Assembly (NCBI GenBank): GCA_903893785.1
Contig: CAITNQ010000117.1
Coordinates: 1-52,442, forward strand
Origin: an uncultured Gemmatimonadota bacterium
GTDB taxonomy: Bacteria > Latescibacterota > UBA2968 > UBA8231
DNA: 52,442 bases
Reading direction: 5' to 3'
Each line of letters starts with the position of its first letter. Within the stretch, counting starts at the first letter, position 1. Both the position numbers and the translations under genes were made by a program. The notes under the pieces are model-generated. The model saw nothing but the letters and a program-made list of their open reading frames with translations. It did not search any database and was not told the DNA's origin. This document shows positions 27,191 to 36,594 of this stretch, one piece after another.

Positions 27191-28000
27191 TCAGTCTACG
27201 GCAGCTGCCAGGACGTGCCGATCATTGCTTGCCACCAGCCTTCCCCCGGGTGGTACCACGACAAAGTCGTCGTCCCACTCGGCGTGGAAGAGCCGGCGCA
27301 GCAGGGACCAGTCGCCCGGACGCACCTCGAATTCCCAGCCTCGCTGGGTCGCATTGGCGCGGGCCTGCTCGACCAGGGGCAGCTCATTGCAGGTACCCAT
27401 CTCGAGATACAAACTACGCGAGTAGTTCTTCAGCCACCCCCCCATGCTCTCGACAATGAAATCGGCGTTCTCTTTGCCGTACTTGGCCACCATGTCTTCG
27501 TAGGACTCGGTCAACCCCAGTTTGGCCATGACGCCCTCCTGACCATAGGCGGGCCGGGAGTAGTCGCCGTCGGCCGCTAGATTGCGTTCCGACCATCCGG
27601 TGGTCAGGAAGTAGGTTCCCGGATGAGCATCGAAATACTCGTGGTACGCGGCACGCGAGCCGAAGAAGAGCGTAATGCAGTCGTGCGCGCGCGGGATGAC
27701 CAAGGGGATGTCGCGCGCCTGCAGGCCTACCACGCCGTCATTGCAGCGGGCATAGCCGAGCAGAATGGCTTCGTAACCGCCGTCTGCGGAGATCCGGTCC
27801 ACGGTGCTCTGGAGTTTGGCCAGCATCTGCTCACGCGGCAGGTCGTGCAGCCCCTTGAGCAGGAACTCAACATCAACGCGATGGGGCGTGGTGGCCGCCA
27901 GCATGCAGGACTCACGGTAGAGGATCTCGCAGCCCAGGTACTTGAAGCGCCGCGACGTAACCAGCGGTGTAGCGGGGTCATGGAAGCGGTGCGGTATCAT
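27191..28000 (-). CDS. DUF1638 domain protein
   Basis: 269 aa. The DUF1638 pattern is clear: YLGCEILYRE near the N-terminus, EAILLGYARCNDGVVGLQ, IPLVIPRAHDCITLFFGS, YHEYFDAHPGTYFLTTGW and a C-terminal KNYSRSLYLEMGT region. The family is best known beside corrinoid methyltransferase systems of methanogens and anaerobes, but its activity is not established. Conserved Cys and His suggest a bound metal or cofactor. It lies 102 nt downstream of the glycyl-radical enzyme gene on the same strand, so the two may work together. Confidence 0.85.
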   Translation of the reverse strand: MIPHRFHDPATPLVTSRRFKYLGCEILYRESCMLAATTPHRVDVEFLLKGLHDLPREQMLAKLQSTVDRISADGGYEAILLGYARCNDGVVGLQARDIPLVIPRAHDCITLFFGSRAAYHEYFDAHPGTYFLTTGWSERNLAADGDYSRPAYGQEGVMAKLGLTESYEDMVAKYGKENADFIVESMGGWLKNYSRSLYLEMGTCNELPLVEQARANATQRGWEFEVRPGDWSLLRRLFHAEWDDDFVVVPPGGRLVASNDRHVLAAAVD

Positions 28001-28102
28001 GCCAACTCCTTGGGTGGAAACGGCGACTGGTCAACAGGGGCGACCATCGCCAGCGGTTCCCGCGCCACCAGGGCTGGATCCGGCGCAAGGTGGACGGGGC
28101 GC

Positions 28103-30298
28103 TCAGAGCGTGTGCTCGGTGCGGGCTATCACCTCTTCCTGCATCTTGGGGCCCAGGTGGACGAAGTAATCCGAGTAGCCGGCGACGCGCACCAACAGGT
28201 CTTGGTACTGCTCGGGGTTTGCCTGGGCCGCCCGGAGCACTTCACGACCGACTACATTGACCTGGAGCTCGAAACCGCCACGCTGGAGGTAGGTTTCGAT
28301 CACCTTCCGCACCGCCGCACAGTCGGCGTCAGTGCGGAAGGCTGTGCTGGAAAACTTCAGGTTGTGCACCAGGCCGCCGAGCGCCGCCCGGTGGCTCCAG
28401 CGGGTGGTTGACAGCACCGCCGCCGTGGGGCCGCGGCGCTCGCGCCCCTGCGCCGCGCCCGCGCCGTCGGCCAACGGCCAGCCAGCCAGGCGTCCGTCAG
28501 GGGTCGCCCCGGTCCGGTTGCCGAACTGCTCGTGCATGATCCAGCAGAAGAAACCCGGCACATAGGGGTGACCGCCCACGGTGTTGGACCGGGTGGTCTC
28601 AATCAGGAACTGGCTCCACTGTGCCGCCAGTTCGTCGGCCTCGTCCAAGTCGTTGCCATAGTGGGGCATGGCATGGATCAGGCGCTGCCGCAGGGGTTCG
28701 TGACCGGCGTAGTTGGCCACCAGCACCTGGTGAAGCTGGCGCAGGTCGAGGTCACCGGCGGCGTAGACCAGGCGGCCGATGGCCAGCAGACTGTCCACCA
28801 GGTTGGCTAAGCCAACGAAGGAGTTCTCGACCCAGTTGTACCGCGCGCCGCCGCGGTCAAAGTCACGGGCGGAGAGCAAACAGTCGGCAATCAGGCAGCT
28901 GGCCAGCGGGAACCCGCCGCCGTGGGCCCGCTCGCGCCACACCCGGTCCAGGTCCACGGCCGCGCGGCGAACAGTGGCCGCCAAGCGCTCGCGCACCAAG
29001 GCCTGCAGCTGTTCCAGGCTGCCGGGTTCGGGTACCCTGCCGGCGTCCACATCGGCCAGCACCTCGAGCAGGGCCTGCGGCAGGTTGAAGTACGGCGCGG
29101 TCACCCACATGTGGGAGGCGCCCACCACCTTTATCTCGACGCAGGTGGAGTTCATGTACGAGTGACTGTCGGCCGGGCTCACCCCATGGTCGCGCAGGCC
29201 CGCCGAGATCACCTCGTCGTTGAAAAAGGCCGGGTCCCCCACGCCGGTGCCCAGCTGCCGGACGGCGAAGTCCATCAGGGCCGACGGCGTGCCGGCGTGC
29301 CAGACCAGACCCACGGTAGGGTACACCAGACGGGTTGCCTGGCGAGCGGCCAGGCACAGGTAAGTCAGGTCACTGGTGACATCGACACCCGCCCGGTCGC
29401 GACCGCCAACCAGCACTGAGTTGGCTGACCCCGGGTGCAGGATGCGGTTCAGCTGGATGTACAGACTGCAGATGAGCTCAAAGGCGGTACGCGGCTCCAG
29501 TCGCCCGGCGGCTCGATCCGCCAGGTAGAACGGGCGCAGAATCTGGTCGAGTCGACCGGGACTGGTCAAGCCATGGTCTTCGCCGAACCACAGGGCGACC
29601 AGGGTGGCCCAAAGTAGTTGGATGGCCTGGTGGAAAGTGGCCGGTGGCTGACGACTGACGTGCTGGCAGATGCGGGCCAGGTCAGCCCAGGCCGCCGCCT
29701 GGGCAGGATGCGCCGTGGCCATGGCGGCGCAGGCCTGCCCCAAGCGCACCAGGTAGTGCTCCAGCCCCTCCAGCGCCAGGCGGCAGGCGAGGTAAAAGCT
29801 GCGCTGCTCTGGGCCCAGGCCCGGCGTGGCAGCAAGGCTGTCGACCTGATCCAACAGGCCGCCCACGCCCACGGTCAGCAGGGTGTCGTAGTCGGGATGG
29901 AAGTGGCCGGCATCGCCACCCGGGAAAGGCGGCATGCTGCGCAGGGCAGCGCGTGCCGCGGCCAGGGCCGCCTCCTCCCCGTCGGCGCGCGCAGGACGGA
30001 AGCAGGGACGTCCTACCACCCGCTCCCCGGGCGCCAGCTCGATCGACAGGCTGGCCAGACGCTCGCGGCACCGCCGGCCACGCCAAACCAGCCAGTCTTC
30101 CGCCGAGGTGTGGCTGGTCCAGGCACGGGCATCGGCCAGTTCGATCTCCGGCAGGCCCTGTGGCGGCTCGCGCTGCCAGGCCAGGGCCTGGGTGCGCAGA
30201 GCCGCCAGGTCGGGCGGCAGCTCCAGACGCAGGGGCGCCGACCAACCCGGAATGCTAACACTGGCGCTGGAATCACTCGCCCACGGCGCTTCGATCAT
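28103..30298 (-). CDS. Glycyl-radical enzyme of the pyruvate formate-lyase/dehydratase superfamily
   Basis: 731 aa. The thiyl Cys386 sits in NSTCVEI with the following Glu388, and the glycyl-radical Gly707 sits in RVAGYSDYFVHLG, 25 residues from the end, which closes with EEVIARTEHTL. Both catalytic loops are thus present. The Cys-x-Glu pairing is that of dehydratases and lyases rather than the Cys-Cys of true pyruvate formate-lyase; the usual GCVE is TCVE here. The N-terminal half carries a PFL-like barrel (HQAIQLLWATLVALWFGEDHG). ATG at 30298 follows AGAGGAGG with a 7-nt spacer. No radical SAM activase is in the window. The substrate is unknown; the enzyme implies anoxic growth. Confidence 0.9.
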   Translation of the reverse strand: MIEAPWASDSSASVSIPGWSAPLRLELPPDLAALRTQALAWQREPPQGLPEIELADARAWTSHTSAEDWLVWRGRRCRERLASLSIELAPGERVVGRPCFRPARADGEEAALAAARAALRSMPPFPGGDAGHFHPDYDTLLTVGVGGLLDQVDSLAATPGLGPEQRSFYLACRLALEGLEHYLVRLGQACAAMATAHPAQAAAWADLARICQHVSRQPPATFHQAIQLLWATLVALWFGEDHGLTSPGRLDQILRPFYLADRAAGRLEPRTAFELICSLYIQLNRILHPGSANSVLVGGRDRAGVDVTSDLTYLCLAARQATRLVYPTVGLVWHAGTPSALMDFAVRQLGTGVGDPAFFNDEVISAGLRDHGVSPADSHSYMNSTCVEIKVVGASHMWVTAPYFNLPQALLEVLADVDAGRVPEPGSLEQLQALVRERLAATVRRAAVDLDRVWRERAHGGGFPLASCLIADCLLSARDFDRGGARYNWVENSFVGLANLVDSLLAIGRLVYAAGDLDLRQLHQVLVANYAGHEPLRQRLIHAMPHYGNDLDEADELAAQWSQFLIETTRSNTVGGHPYVPGFFCWIMHEQFGNRTGATPDGRLAGWPLADGAGAAQGRERRGPTAAVLSTTRWSHRAALGGLVHNLKFSSTAFRTDADCAAVRKVIETYLQRGGFELQVNVVGREVLRAAQANPEQYQDLLVRVAGYSDYFVHLGPKMQEEVIARTEHTL

Positions 30299-30341
30299 CA
30301 ACTCGCCTCCTCTGACAGCCGGCACGGGTAGCGCGGGGGGG

Positions 30342-30358
30342 CCGCCCACCGTGGGCGG
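30342..30358 (-). terminator. Hairpin between the oxidoreductase and glycyl-radical enzyme genes
   Basis: CCGCCCA-CCG-TGGGCGG forms a 7-bp stem. It begins 3 nt after the oxidoreductase stop and 43 nt before the glycyl-radical enzyme ATG. It could be a terminator or an attenuator for the downstream gene. Confidence 0.45.
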
Positions 30359-30361
30359 GGT

Positions 30362-31738
30362 TCACCGCCGGATCTGCTCGGCCAACTCCTCCGCCGGGTA
30401 GGTAACAATCTCGGCCAGCGTCGGATGGTAGTGGGGGATGGCCGCCAGGTCGGCCACCGTGCCCCGGAAATGCATCACCGCGATAAGCTCGTGCACCAGT
30501 TCGCAGGCTTCGGGACCCACGATGTGGGCGCCCAGGAGCTCGCCCGAGTCCGGGGTGCAGAGCAGTTTGACATGGCCGTGGGTCTCGCCCAGGCACATGG
30601 CCATGCCATGGTCCGCGAAGGCGTAGGTGGCGGCACGATAGGCCACCCCGCGAGCCTGGCAGGCCTTCTCGCTCAGCCCCACCGAAGCCACCTGCGGATC
30701 GGTGAACGTAACGTGGGCCTGGAGCCGGTCATCGACCGTCCGCGGCGGCAGATCAGGGCGAGCCGCATTGAACCCGGCCACCTCGCCCTGCTGGATGGCG
30801 ATATGCACCACTTCGTGCTGGCCGTTGACATCGCCCACGGCGAAGACCCCGGGTTGGCTAGTCTCCATCCGCGCATCGACAACTACCCGGCCACCGGCAA
30901 CCGCGACATCGGCGCGGTCGAGGTCGAGATCGTCAATGGCAGGGCGGCGGCCAGCGGCTTCGAGCACGGCCGCGGCGCGCACGGCGACCGGCTTCCCGGC
31001 CTGCAGCAATCGGGCCACGATCTGGTCGCCTTCACGGCCGAACTCGAGCAACCGGGTATCGGTGAGCAAGGCCATGCCCTCCTGCCGCAGGCGTGCCTCC
31101 AGGGGTGCCGCCAGGTCGGCGTCGTCCTGCGACAGCACGTGGGGGCTGCGCTGGACCAGGGTCACGCGGGTCCCCAGGCGCTGGAAGAACTGAGCCAGTT
31201 CCAGCGCCACCGGGCCACCGCCCAATACGATCAGAGACTCCGGCTGCTGCTGCAGTTCCAGGGCATCATCACTGGTCCACGGCCCCAGTGTCGACAGCCC
31301 GGGGACGGCTAGGCGCTGCGGCACCGAACCGGTTGCGATGATGATGCGCTCGGCGGATATGACGCGGCCACCGACATCCAGGGTCATCGGCGCCAGAAAA
31401 CGAGCCCGGTCCTCGTAGAGCGTGAACCGGCCATCGCGCAGCTGCTCGGTGCGGTAACCGGCGAACTCGGCCACCAGCCGGTCTTTGCGCTGCATCACGG
31501 CGCCCCAGTCGGCCGTCGGATTCCCCGTTGCCAGACCGAATTCGGGCCCGCGGCGCGCCAGCGCCATGGCGCTGGCCGAACGCAGCAGCGCCTTGGTGGG
31601 CATACAGCCGCGGAGAATGCACAACCCGCCGAGCGGCCCCTGATCGATGACGGCCACCTCGGCGCCGGCCTGATGTGCGGTGCGAGCCGCGGCATAGCCG
31701 GCCGATCCCCCGCCGATTACCACCACCTGGTGCTTCAT
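30362..31738 (-). CDS. Pyridine nucleotide-disulfide oxidoreductase (dihydrolipoyl dehydrogenase/mercuric reductase type)
   Basis: 458 aa flavoprotein. FAD site VVVIGGGSAGYAAA at residues 5-18; redox disulfide CILRGC (Cys40, Cys45); NAD(P) site IVLGGGPVALELAQFF; second FAD contact GVFAVGDVNGQ; C-terminal HYHPTLAE with the His-Glu pair. The layout fits class I disulfide reductases: lipoamide, mercuric or related. No E2 or mer gene is near, so the substrate is open. ATG at 31738 follows GCAGGAGA; a 37-residue N-extension is unlikely. Confidence 0.88.
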   Translation of the reverse strand: MKHQVVVIGGGSAGYAAARTAHQAGAEVAVIDQGPLGGLCILRGCMPTKALLRSASAMALARRGPEFGLATGNPTADWGAVMQRKDRLVAEFAGYRTEQLRDGRFTLYEDRARFLAPMTLDVGGRVISAERIIIATGSVPQRLAVPGLSTLGPWTSDDALELQQQPESLIVLGGGPVALELAQFFQRLGTRVTLVQRSPHVLSQDDADLAAPLEARLRQEGMALLTDTRLLEFGREGDQIVARLLQAGKPVAVRAAAVLEAAGRRPAIDDLDLDRADVAVAGGRVVVDARMETSQPGVFAVGDVNGQHEVVHIAIQQGEVAGFNAARPDLPPRTVDDRLQAHVTFTDPQVASVGLSEKACQARGVAYRAATYAFADHGMAMCLGETHGHVKLLCTPDSGELLGAHIVGPEACELVHELIAVMHFRGTVADLAAIPHYHPTLAEIVTYPAEELAEQIRR

Positions 31739-32121
31739 GGTGTCTCCTGCCCACCCGGGTTCTGGGGCTTCGATCGCGGCGCGGGCGTCGCTCGCCGCCG
31801 CGGCGGCATCCCACCGCGGCGCCAGTCCGGCACCGCCGATCCGCCCCATGGTCTACGTACAATAGCCGCAGGAGCATGGGCGGACAATGCCACGGCCACG
31901 GTCCTGTCGTCAGCGAACGTCCGTTCCTATTGTTTGTTCCTGCTGGGACGCTATGTACCCGGCCGCCGCCACCCAGCCTGCCCGCGGCCGTCCGGGTCAC
32001 CAATCCCGGCCCCAGACGGCCAGGCCGGAGCAGCGGCCGACCGCGTCCGGAACCGGCCAAGCATCCGCTGCTCGGTACCGCCGGCCTGCCGCCGGCGGGC
32101 GCCCCCCCAAGGAGGCCTGCC
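31739..32121. other. Divergent intergenic region
   Basis: 383 nt between the oxidoreductase and CBM9-like genes. An AT-richer patch (31850-31960) contains TACAAT at 31857 and the TTGTTT/TATGTA pair listed as a promoter candidate. No credible gene seen. Confidence 0.5.
31930..31957 (+). promoter_or_regulatory. Promoter candidate for the CBM9-like gene
   Basis: TTGTTT (31930-31935), a 16-nt spacer and TATGTA (31952-31957). The gene starts 165 nt downstream, so a long leader or a second promoter would be implied. Confidence 0.3.
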
Positions 32122-32904
32122 ATGACTGACGCCGAATACTACGAGCGGGTACGCCAAGCGCGCACGCGCGTGCGCCCGGCCACGTATGTGTGCTACCGGA
32201 CCGAGGATCCGCTGGTGGCAGACGGCCGCCTGACCGCGCCGGCATGGAAGAAAGCGCCCTGGACCGGGCACTTCGGTCACATCGAAGACCCGGCCCTGGT
32301 GCCGGACCTGGCGACACAGGCCAAGATGCTGTGGGACGACCGGTACTTCTACGTCGGCGTGGACATGGAAGCCCCGGACGTATGGGGAACCATCACCACC
32401 CACGACGAGCACGTGTACGCCTACGACCCGGACCTGGAGGTGTTCATCGACCCGGACGGTGACGGCGAGAACTACATGGAGTTCGGCATCAATGCGCTGA
32501 ACTGCTCCTATGACTTCCTGCTCTACAAACCCTATGATCGCGGCGGCCCTCGTTCCATCGAGTGGAACTGGGAGGGCCTGCGCAGCGGCGTGCAGGTGGA
32601 CGGCGTGTTGAACGCGCCGGACATCGTCGACCGGGGTTGGTCGGTGGTGGTGGCGTTCGACTACGCCAGCATGGTCGCCCAGGCACCGGGAGCCCATTTC
32701 CCCCCTCGCGATGGCGACGTGTGGCGCGTCAATCTGTCGCGGTTGGTGCGCGATCGGGCCCGCACCTGGGGCAAGGACTGGACCTGGTCATGCGTCGGCA
32801 TCTACAGCATGCACGTGCCGGAGATGTACGGCTTCGTGCAGTTCTCGACGCAACCCGTCGGCACGGCAGTGGTGCCCTTCTCAGCGCCGCTGAACTGGGT
32901 CTGA
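32122..32904 (+). CDS. Carbohydrate-binding family 9-like protein
   Basis: 260 aa. It shows the CBM9-like/DOMON beta-sandwich pattern: VADGRLTAPAWKKAPWTGHF, then AKMLWDDRYFYVGVDMEAPDVWGT, DPDLEVFIDPDGDGENYMEFGINALN, and a C-terminal WSCVGIYSMH...GFVQFST strand set. There is no signal peptide, so this copy appears cytoplasmic or is exported another way. Related proteins are plentiful in polysaccharide-degrading candidate phyla. ATG at 32122 follows AAGGAGG. Its 3' end overlaps the convergent methyltransferase gene by 24 nt. Confidence 0.82.
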   Translation: MTDAEYYERVRQARTRVRPATYVCYRTEDPLVADGRLTAPAWKKAPWTGHFGHIEDPALVPDLATQAKMLWDDRYFYVGVDMEAPDVWGTITTHDEHVYAYDPDLEVFIDPDGDGENYMEFGINALNCSYDFLLYKPYDRGGPRSIEWNWEGLRSGVQVDGVLNAPDIVDRGWSVVVAFDYASMVAQAPGAHFPPRDGDVWRVNLSRLVRDRARTWGKDWTWSCVGIYSMHVPEMYGFVQFSTQPVGTAVVPFSAPLNWV

Positions 32905-33519
32905 CCCGACGCGAGCCGGGTCGGCATCCACCGGCCCCCAGGGCTCGATGGCAGCGCCGTCATGGCTCCACTGGCGGAGGACCTCGAACACCACAACGGC
33001 TGCCGCAGCGGCGACATTGAGCGAGTTCTTGAAACCGTACATGGGGATCTCGACCAGTTGGTCACACTGGGCGAGCACCTCCGTGTCCACGCCCAGGGCT
33101 TCATTGCCCAATACCAGGGCCAGGGGTTGGGGGTAGGCCACCGTCGTGTACCGCTGACTGCGCGAGGTGGTCTCTACTCCCCACACGGGCACGCCACGGG
33201 CGCGCAAGGCCTGCACCGCCGCCGTGGTGGTGGCCCAATGCTCCGTGGCCACATAGGGCAATACACCCAGGGCCGTCTTGTCCAGTTTGGGGTGCGGGGG
33301 ATGGGCTGTGTAGCCGCAGGTGATCACGCCGACCAGGCGGGCCGTATCGGCGGTGCGGAACACCGAGCCCACGTTGAAGGCGCTGCGCAGATTGTCCAGG
33401 ACCAGGTACAGCGGATGGGTCGGCAACCGCCGGTACGCGTCGGGCGACAAGGGGCGGTCACAGGTGCGGACCGCCAACGCGGTTTCAGCACCGGCTACGT
33501 CGCGGGTGCGCCGGCCCAT
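32881..33519 (-). CDS. SpoU/TrmH-family RNA 2'-O-methyltransferase
   Basis: 212 aa SPOUT enzyme. Motif 1 is LVLDNLRSAFNVGSVFRTAD, motif 2 is LALVLGNEALGVDTEVL and motif 3 is VEIPMYGFKNSLNVAAAAAVV, all typical of TrmH/RlmB. It lacks the RlmB-type N-terminal RNA-binding domain; the TCGYTAHPPHPKLDKTALG insert resembles a subfamily common in Bacteroidetes. The methylated RNA is unknown. ATG at 33519 follows AGGGGAAAGGG; the longer reading to 33765 is not supported. Confidence 0.88.
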   Translation of the reverse strand: MGRRTRDVAGAETALAVRTCDRPLSPDAYRRLPTHPLYLVLDNLRSAFNVGSVFRTADTARLVGVITCGYTAHPPHPKLDKTALGVLPYVATEHWATTTAAVQALRARGVPVWGVETTSRSQRYTTVAYPQPLALVLGNEALGVDTEVLAQCDQLVEIPMYGFKNSLNVAAAAAVVVFEVLRQWSHDGAAIEPWGPVDADPARVGSDPVQRR

Positions 33520-33722
33520 GCCCTTTCCCCTGCGAGCCTCGGCCCGCCGTGTCGGCCTGCTAGTCGTGGGGGTCAGCGCCGCCCGCCAGGCTCGCGAGAC
33601 CGCCGGAACCGGCCCCGATGGCCCCGCGCCCGGAACGGGCCGCCGCCCGCCGGACGTTATATTCTGCCACGGATCACCTGCACCGGCAAGAGGCCACCCC
33701 GCCACCGACAAGGCAAGCTGCC

Positions 33723-34091
33723 ATGCGCATCTGTCTGAGCTGGCGCCGCGGCACGGCGTTCGCAACGCTTCAGGACACGCCCACGGCGCGCTCCCTGCTC
33801 GATGCTCTACCGTTCACCTCCGCCGCCCAGACCTGGGGCTGCGAGGTGTATTTCGAAGCGCCCGTGCACGCGTCGCTGGAACCTGAAGCGCGCCAGGTCG
33901 TCGACCCTGGGACGGTGTGTTTCTGGGTTGAGGGCAGTGCGCTGGCCATCCCCTATGGCCCGACGCCCGTGTCGCGCGGCAGCGAATGCCGCCTGGTCTC
34001 CCGGGTGAACGTGCTCGGTTGCCTGGAAGGCGACGCGCAGGCGCTGGCCACGGTGCGACCGGGCGAGCCGATCACGGTGACGGCGGCCTGA
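33723..34091 (+). CDS. Cyclophilin-like fold protein (TM1367 type)
   Basis: 122 aa. Matches the small bacterial Cyclophil_like family: PTARSLLDALPF, WGCEVYFEAPV, VDPGTVCFWVEGSALAIPYGPTPVS and SRVNVLGCLEGDAQAL. It has the barrel of cyclophilin but none of the usual prolyl isomerase residues; the function is not known. ATG at 33723 was chosen because it begins the fold (MRICLSW). Divergent from the methyltransferase gene. Confidence 0.78.
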   Translation: MRICLSWRRGTAFATLQDTPTARSLLDALPFTSAAQTWGCEVYFEAPVHASLEPEARQVVDPGTVCFWVEGSALAIPYGPTPVSRGSECRLVSRVNVLGCLEGDAQALATVRPGEPITVTAA

Positions 34092-34221
34092 CGCGCACCA
34101 GCCGCCGCGCCGGGGACGAGCACCCGGCGGCAGGTGACGCGCGAGCAGGCTTCCGGGGTTACACTATCACCACCAGGAACCCAGGGGGAAGCGCCGGGCC
34201 TGCGGGCTGGCGCCAGCGATC

Positions 34222-35670
34222 ATGGCAACGACGACCTGGATGCGCCATGTGGCACGCGTCGCGGGGTGGGTCGCCATCGGGTTGTGCCTCGCCGGGTGCG
34301 CCGCCACCTACTCGACGCAGATGCGCGGCACCCTGAAGCGGGTGGGCAACCGCGACTACGCGGCGGCCCTGGCGCGTATCGAGAAACCCGAAGGCAAGAC
34401 CAACAAAGTTCTGTACCGGCTCGAGCGCGGCCTGATTCTGCATTACCAGGGCGAGTACGAGCTGTCCAACGCCGAGTTCGAGAAGGCCGAGAAGCTGATC
34501 GACGAGTTGTTCACCAAGTCCGCGTCGCGCGAAGCCGCGGCCCTGCTCACCAATGACGCGGTGCGAGCCTACCGCGGCGAGGAGTTCGAGCGGGTCATGA
34601 TCAACTTCTATCGGGCCCTCAACTACCAGTCCCTGGGTTTGACCGACGATGCCCTGGTGGAATGCCGCAAGGCAAATCTGAAGCTGGAAGACTATGCCCA
34701 GGCGTACGAAGGCAAGGTCGCGTACCGGAACGACGCCTTCGTGCAGTACCTGACCGGGCTGTTCTACCAGGGCGCGGGCGAGTGGAACGACGCCTATGTC
34801 TCGTACCGGAACGCGGCCAAAGGGTACGCGTCTTACCAGACGCTGCTGGGTGTTCCCATGCCGCGGATGCTGGCGATCGACATGGCGCGGACGGCCGCGC
34901 GCCTAGGATTCAGCGATGACCAGGCCGAACTGGTGACCCAGTACGGGCTCCTGCCGGAAGAGTTGAGGCCCGCCGGCGGCGGCGAGTTGGTGTTCCTGGG
35001 TGAGGCCGGCTTCGTTGCCCGCAAGCACCAGTACGACATCACCCTGCCGATCTACGACAGCGACCAGCCGGAGCACATCGGCGTTACTTCCCAGCGCTTG
35101 GTGGATCGGTACCACCGCGGCGACCGGTACCACAGCGCGCCGGTAAAGTACTGGTTGCGGCTGGCGATGCCCGAGTACCGAGCCGTGCCTTCACGCGTCG
35201 CCACCATCCGGGTGATCTGCGACGGCCAGCGGGCCCAGGGGGTGCTGGTCGAGGACCTGGACGCCATCGCCCAACGCAACCTGGCCGACCATCAGGACGA
35301 GATCCTGCTGCGCACGGGGGCTCGGGCCTTGTCCAAGTACGCCATGGCCAAGGGCGTGGAAAGCCTGTTCAAGCCCGACCGCGACGAGCACCCATCGCGA
35401 CAGGAGGAGGCAACCTGGAAGGGCGTTGCCGCGCTGATGGGCTCGCTGGCCAATCTGTTGGGAGCGGCTACTGAAGCCGCCGACACCCGCAGTTGGCTGT
35501 CGCTCCCGGCGCGGGTGTACATGGCCCGCGTGCCAGTGGCGCCGGGGACCCACGACGTGGTCGTGGAGTACCTGGACGCCCGTGGGCAGGTGCTGGAAGC
35601 CCACGCCTTCACCGGCGTCCGGGTCGCTGGCACGGGACCTGTCCTGCTGAGTTACCGCAGTTACCGTTGA
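34222..35670 (+). CDS. COG3014-like TPR-rich lipoprotein
   Basis: 482 aa. Signal peptide with lipobox LAGC, so Cys26 is the likely lipidation site. The next 200 residues are helical repeats (RDYAAALARIEK, LILHYQGEYELSNAEFEKAEKL, LNYQSLGLTDDALVECRKA, YLTGLFYQGAGEWNDAYVSYRNA), like the COG3014 family. The C-terminal half is a beta-rich region ending in a strand VVVEYLDARGQVLEAHAF. Probably anchored in the outer membrane facing the periplasm. It heads a four-gene export cassette. ATG at 34240 would give a shorter signal and remains possible. Confidence 0.8.
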   Translation: MATTTWMRHVARVAGWVAIGLCLAGCAATYSTQMRGTLKRVGNRDYAAALARIEKPEGKTNKVLYRLERGLILHYQGEYELSNAEFEKAEKLIDELFTKSASREAAALLTNDAVRAYRGEEFERVMINFYRALNYQSLGLTDDALVECRKANLKLEDYAQAYEGKVAYRNDAFVQYLTGLFYQGAGEWNDAYVSYRNAAKGYASYQTLLGVPMPRMLAIDMARTAARLGFSDDQAELVTQYGLLPEELRPAGGGELVFLGEAGFVARKHQYDITLPIYDSDQPEHIGVTSQRLVDRYHRGDRYHSAPVKYWLRLAMPEYRAVPSRVATIRVICDGQRAQGVLVEDLDAIAQRNLADHQDEILLRTGARALSKYAMAKGVESLFKPDRDEHPSRQEEATWKGVAALMGSLANLLGAATEAADTRSWLSLPARVYMARVPVAPGTHDVVVEYLDARGQVLEAHAFTGVRVAGTGPVLLSYRSYR

Positions 35671-35685
35671 CGAGGAGAAGCGGAC

Positions 35686-36540
35686 ATGAGCGCTCGTTAC
35701 TGGACGGCGTGTGTGGCGACAGCGATCACTGTCGCGACCTGTGCCGGGGTCGCAGCCCAGACCATCTCATCGGCCGCTGCCGGCGGCGGCCGCGACCCCC
35801 TGCTGCAGGGATTGGTCTACAATATCGTCGACTGGCAGGGCGGGCCCCTGCCGCGGCAGTACGAACGTTCGGACCAGCTGCCCTTGAGCCTGGACGATAT
35901 CCGCAAGCTCAGTGCCAGCGGTTTCAGCCCGGCGTCCATGGTCAAGATGCTGGAGGAACGGCGGTGCGCCTGCGACGCCTCGGTCGATGCGCTGATCGCG
36001 CTGAAGCAGGCTGGCGTACCTGAACCCGTGATCCAAGCCGTGAGCCTGCATTCGCTGCAGCCCAACCGCTCGGTGTACCTGGCCGTGACCGTGGATTTCG
36101 AGGGAGTCGGAGGCGCCAAGGAAGTGTCGGCCCAGGCCCGCAAGTCGTACCTGTACCTGATCGTGCCGGACGGCGAGCGCGAGCGGGTGTTTGTCGGCAA
36201 CCTGCAGGAACTGCTCAACCGAGTGGACCCTGATCAGATCGTCGATCGCACGGATCCGCTGCTGCCCCGACAGGTCCGCCGCGTGCTGGTGGGCGCCGAG
36301 GTGCCGCTCAAAGTACCGGGGCCGCGACAGGCCCTGGTGTTCACCTCAGCGCGGCCCAACATCTACTCGTCGGCCGACATCCCCGAGGCGGACCAGGCGG
36401 CCGTGCAGCGCTACGAGCTGGACTATCCAGCCAGTTCCATCCAGCGCCTGTGCAACCTGCAGGTGCTCTACCGCCAGGACGCCCTGCTGCCGGACAGCTG
36501 GCAATTGATGCGAACGCATTTCCAGTGCGAGTGGGACTGA
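35686..36540 (+). CDS. Secreted hypothetical protein with paired helical motifs
   Basis: 284 aa with a signal peptide (cleavage near AGVAAQ-TIS). Residues about 67-120 carry two copies of a short helical motif seen in periplasmic proteins: LSLDDIRKLSASGFSPASMVKML, then DALIALKQAGVPEPVIQAV. The rest is predicted beta-rich and unlike anything I recognise. ATG at 35686 has GAGGAG upstream and lies 15 nt after the lipoprotein gene. Function unknown; the context suggests an outer-envelope partner. Confidence 0.7.
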   Translation: MSARYWTACVATAITVATCAGVAAQTISSAAAGGGRDPLLQGLVYNIVDWQGGPLPRQYERSDQLPLSLDDIRKLSASGFSPASMVKMLEERRCACDASVDALIALKQAGVPEPVIQAVSLHSLQPNRSVYLAVTVDFEGVGGAKEVSAQARKSYLYLIVPDGERERVFVGNLQELLNRVDPDQIVDRTDPLLPRQVRRVLVGAEVPLKVPGPRQALVFTSARPNIYSSADIPEADQAAVQRYELDYPASSIQRLCNLQVLYRQDALLPDSWQLMRTHFQCEWD

Positions 36541-36594
36541 ACTGACCGCCATGTATCCGGCCGCTGGCCGGTGCCGCGAAAGGAGTACGTGCCG

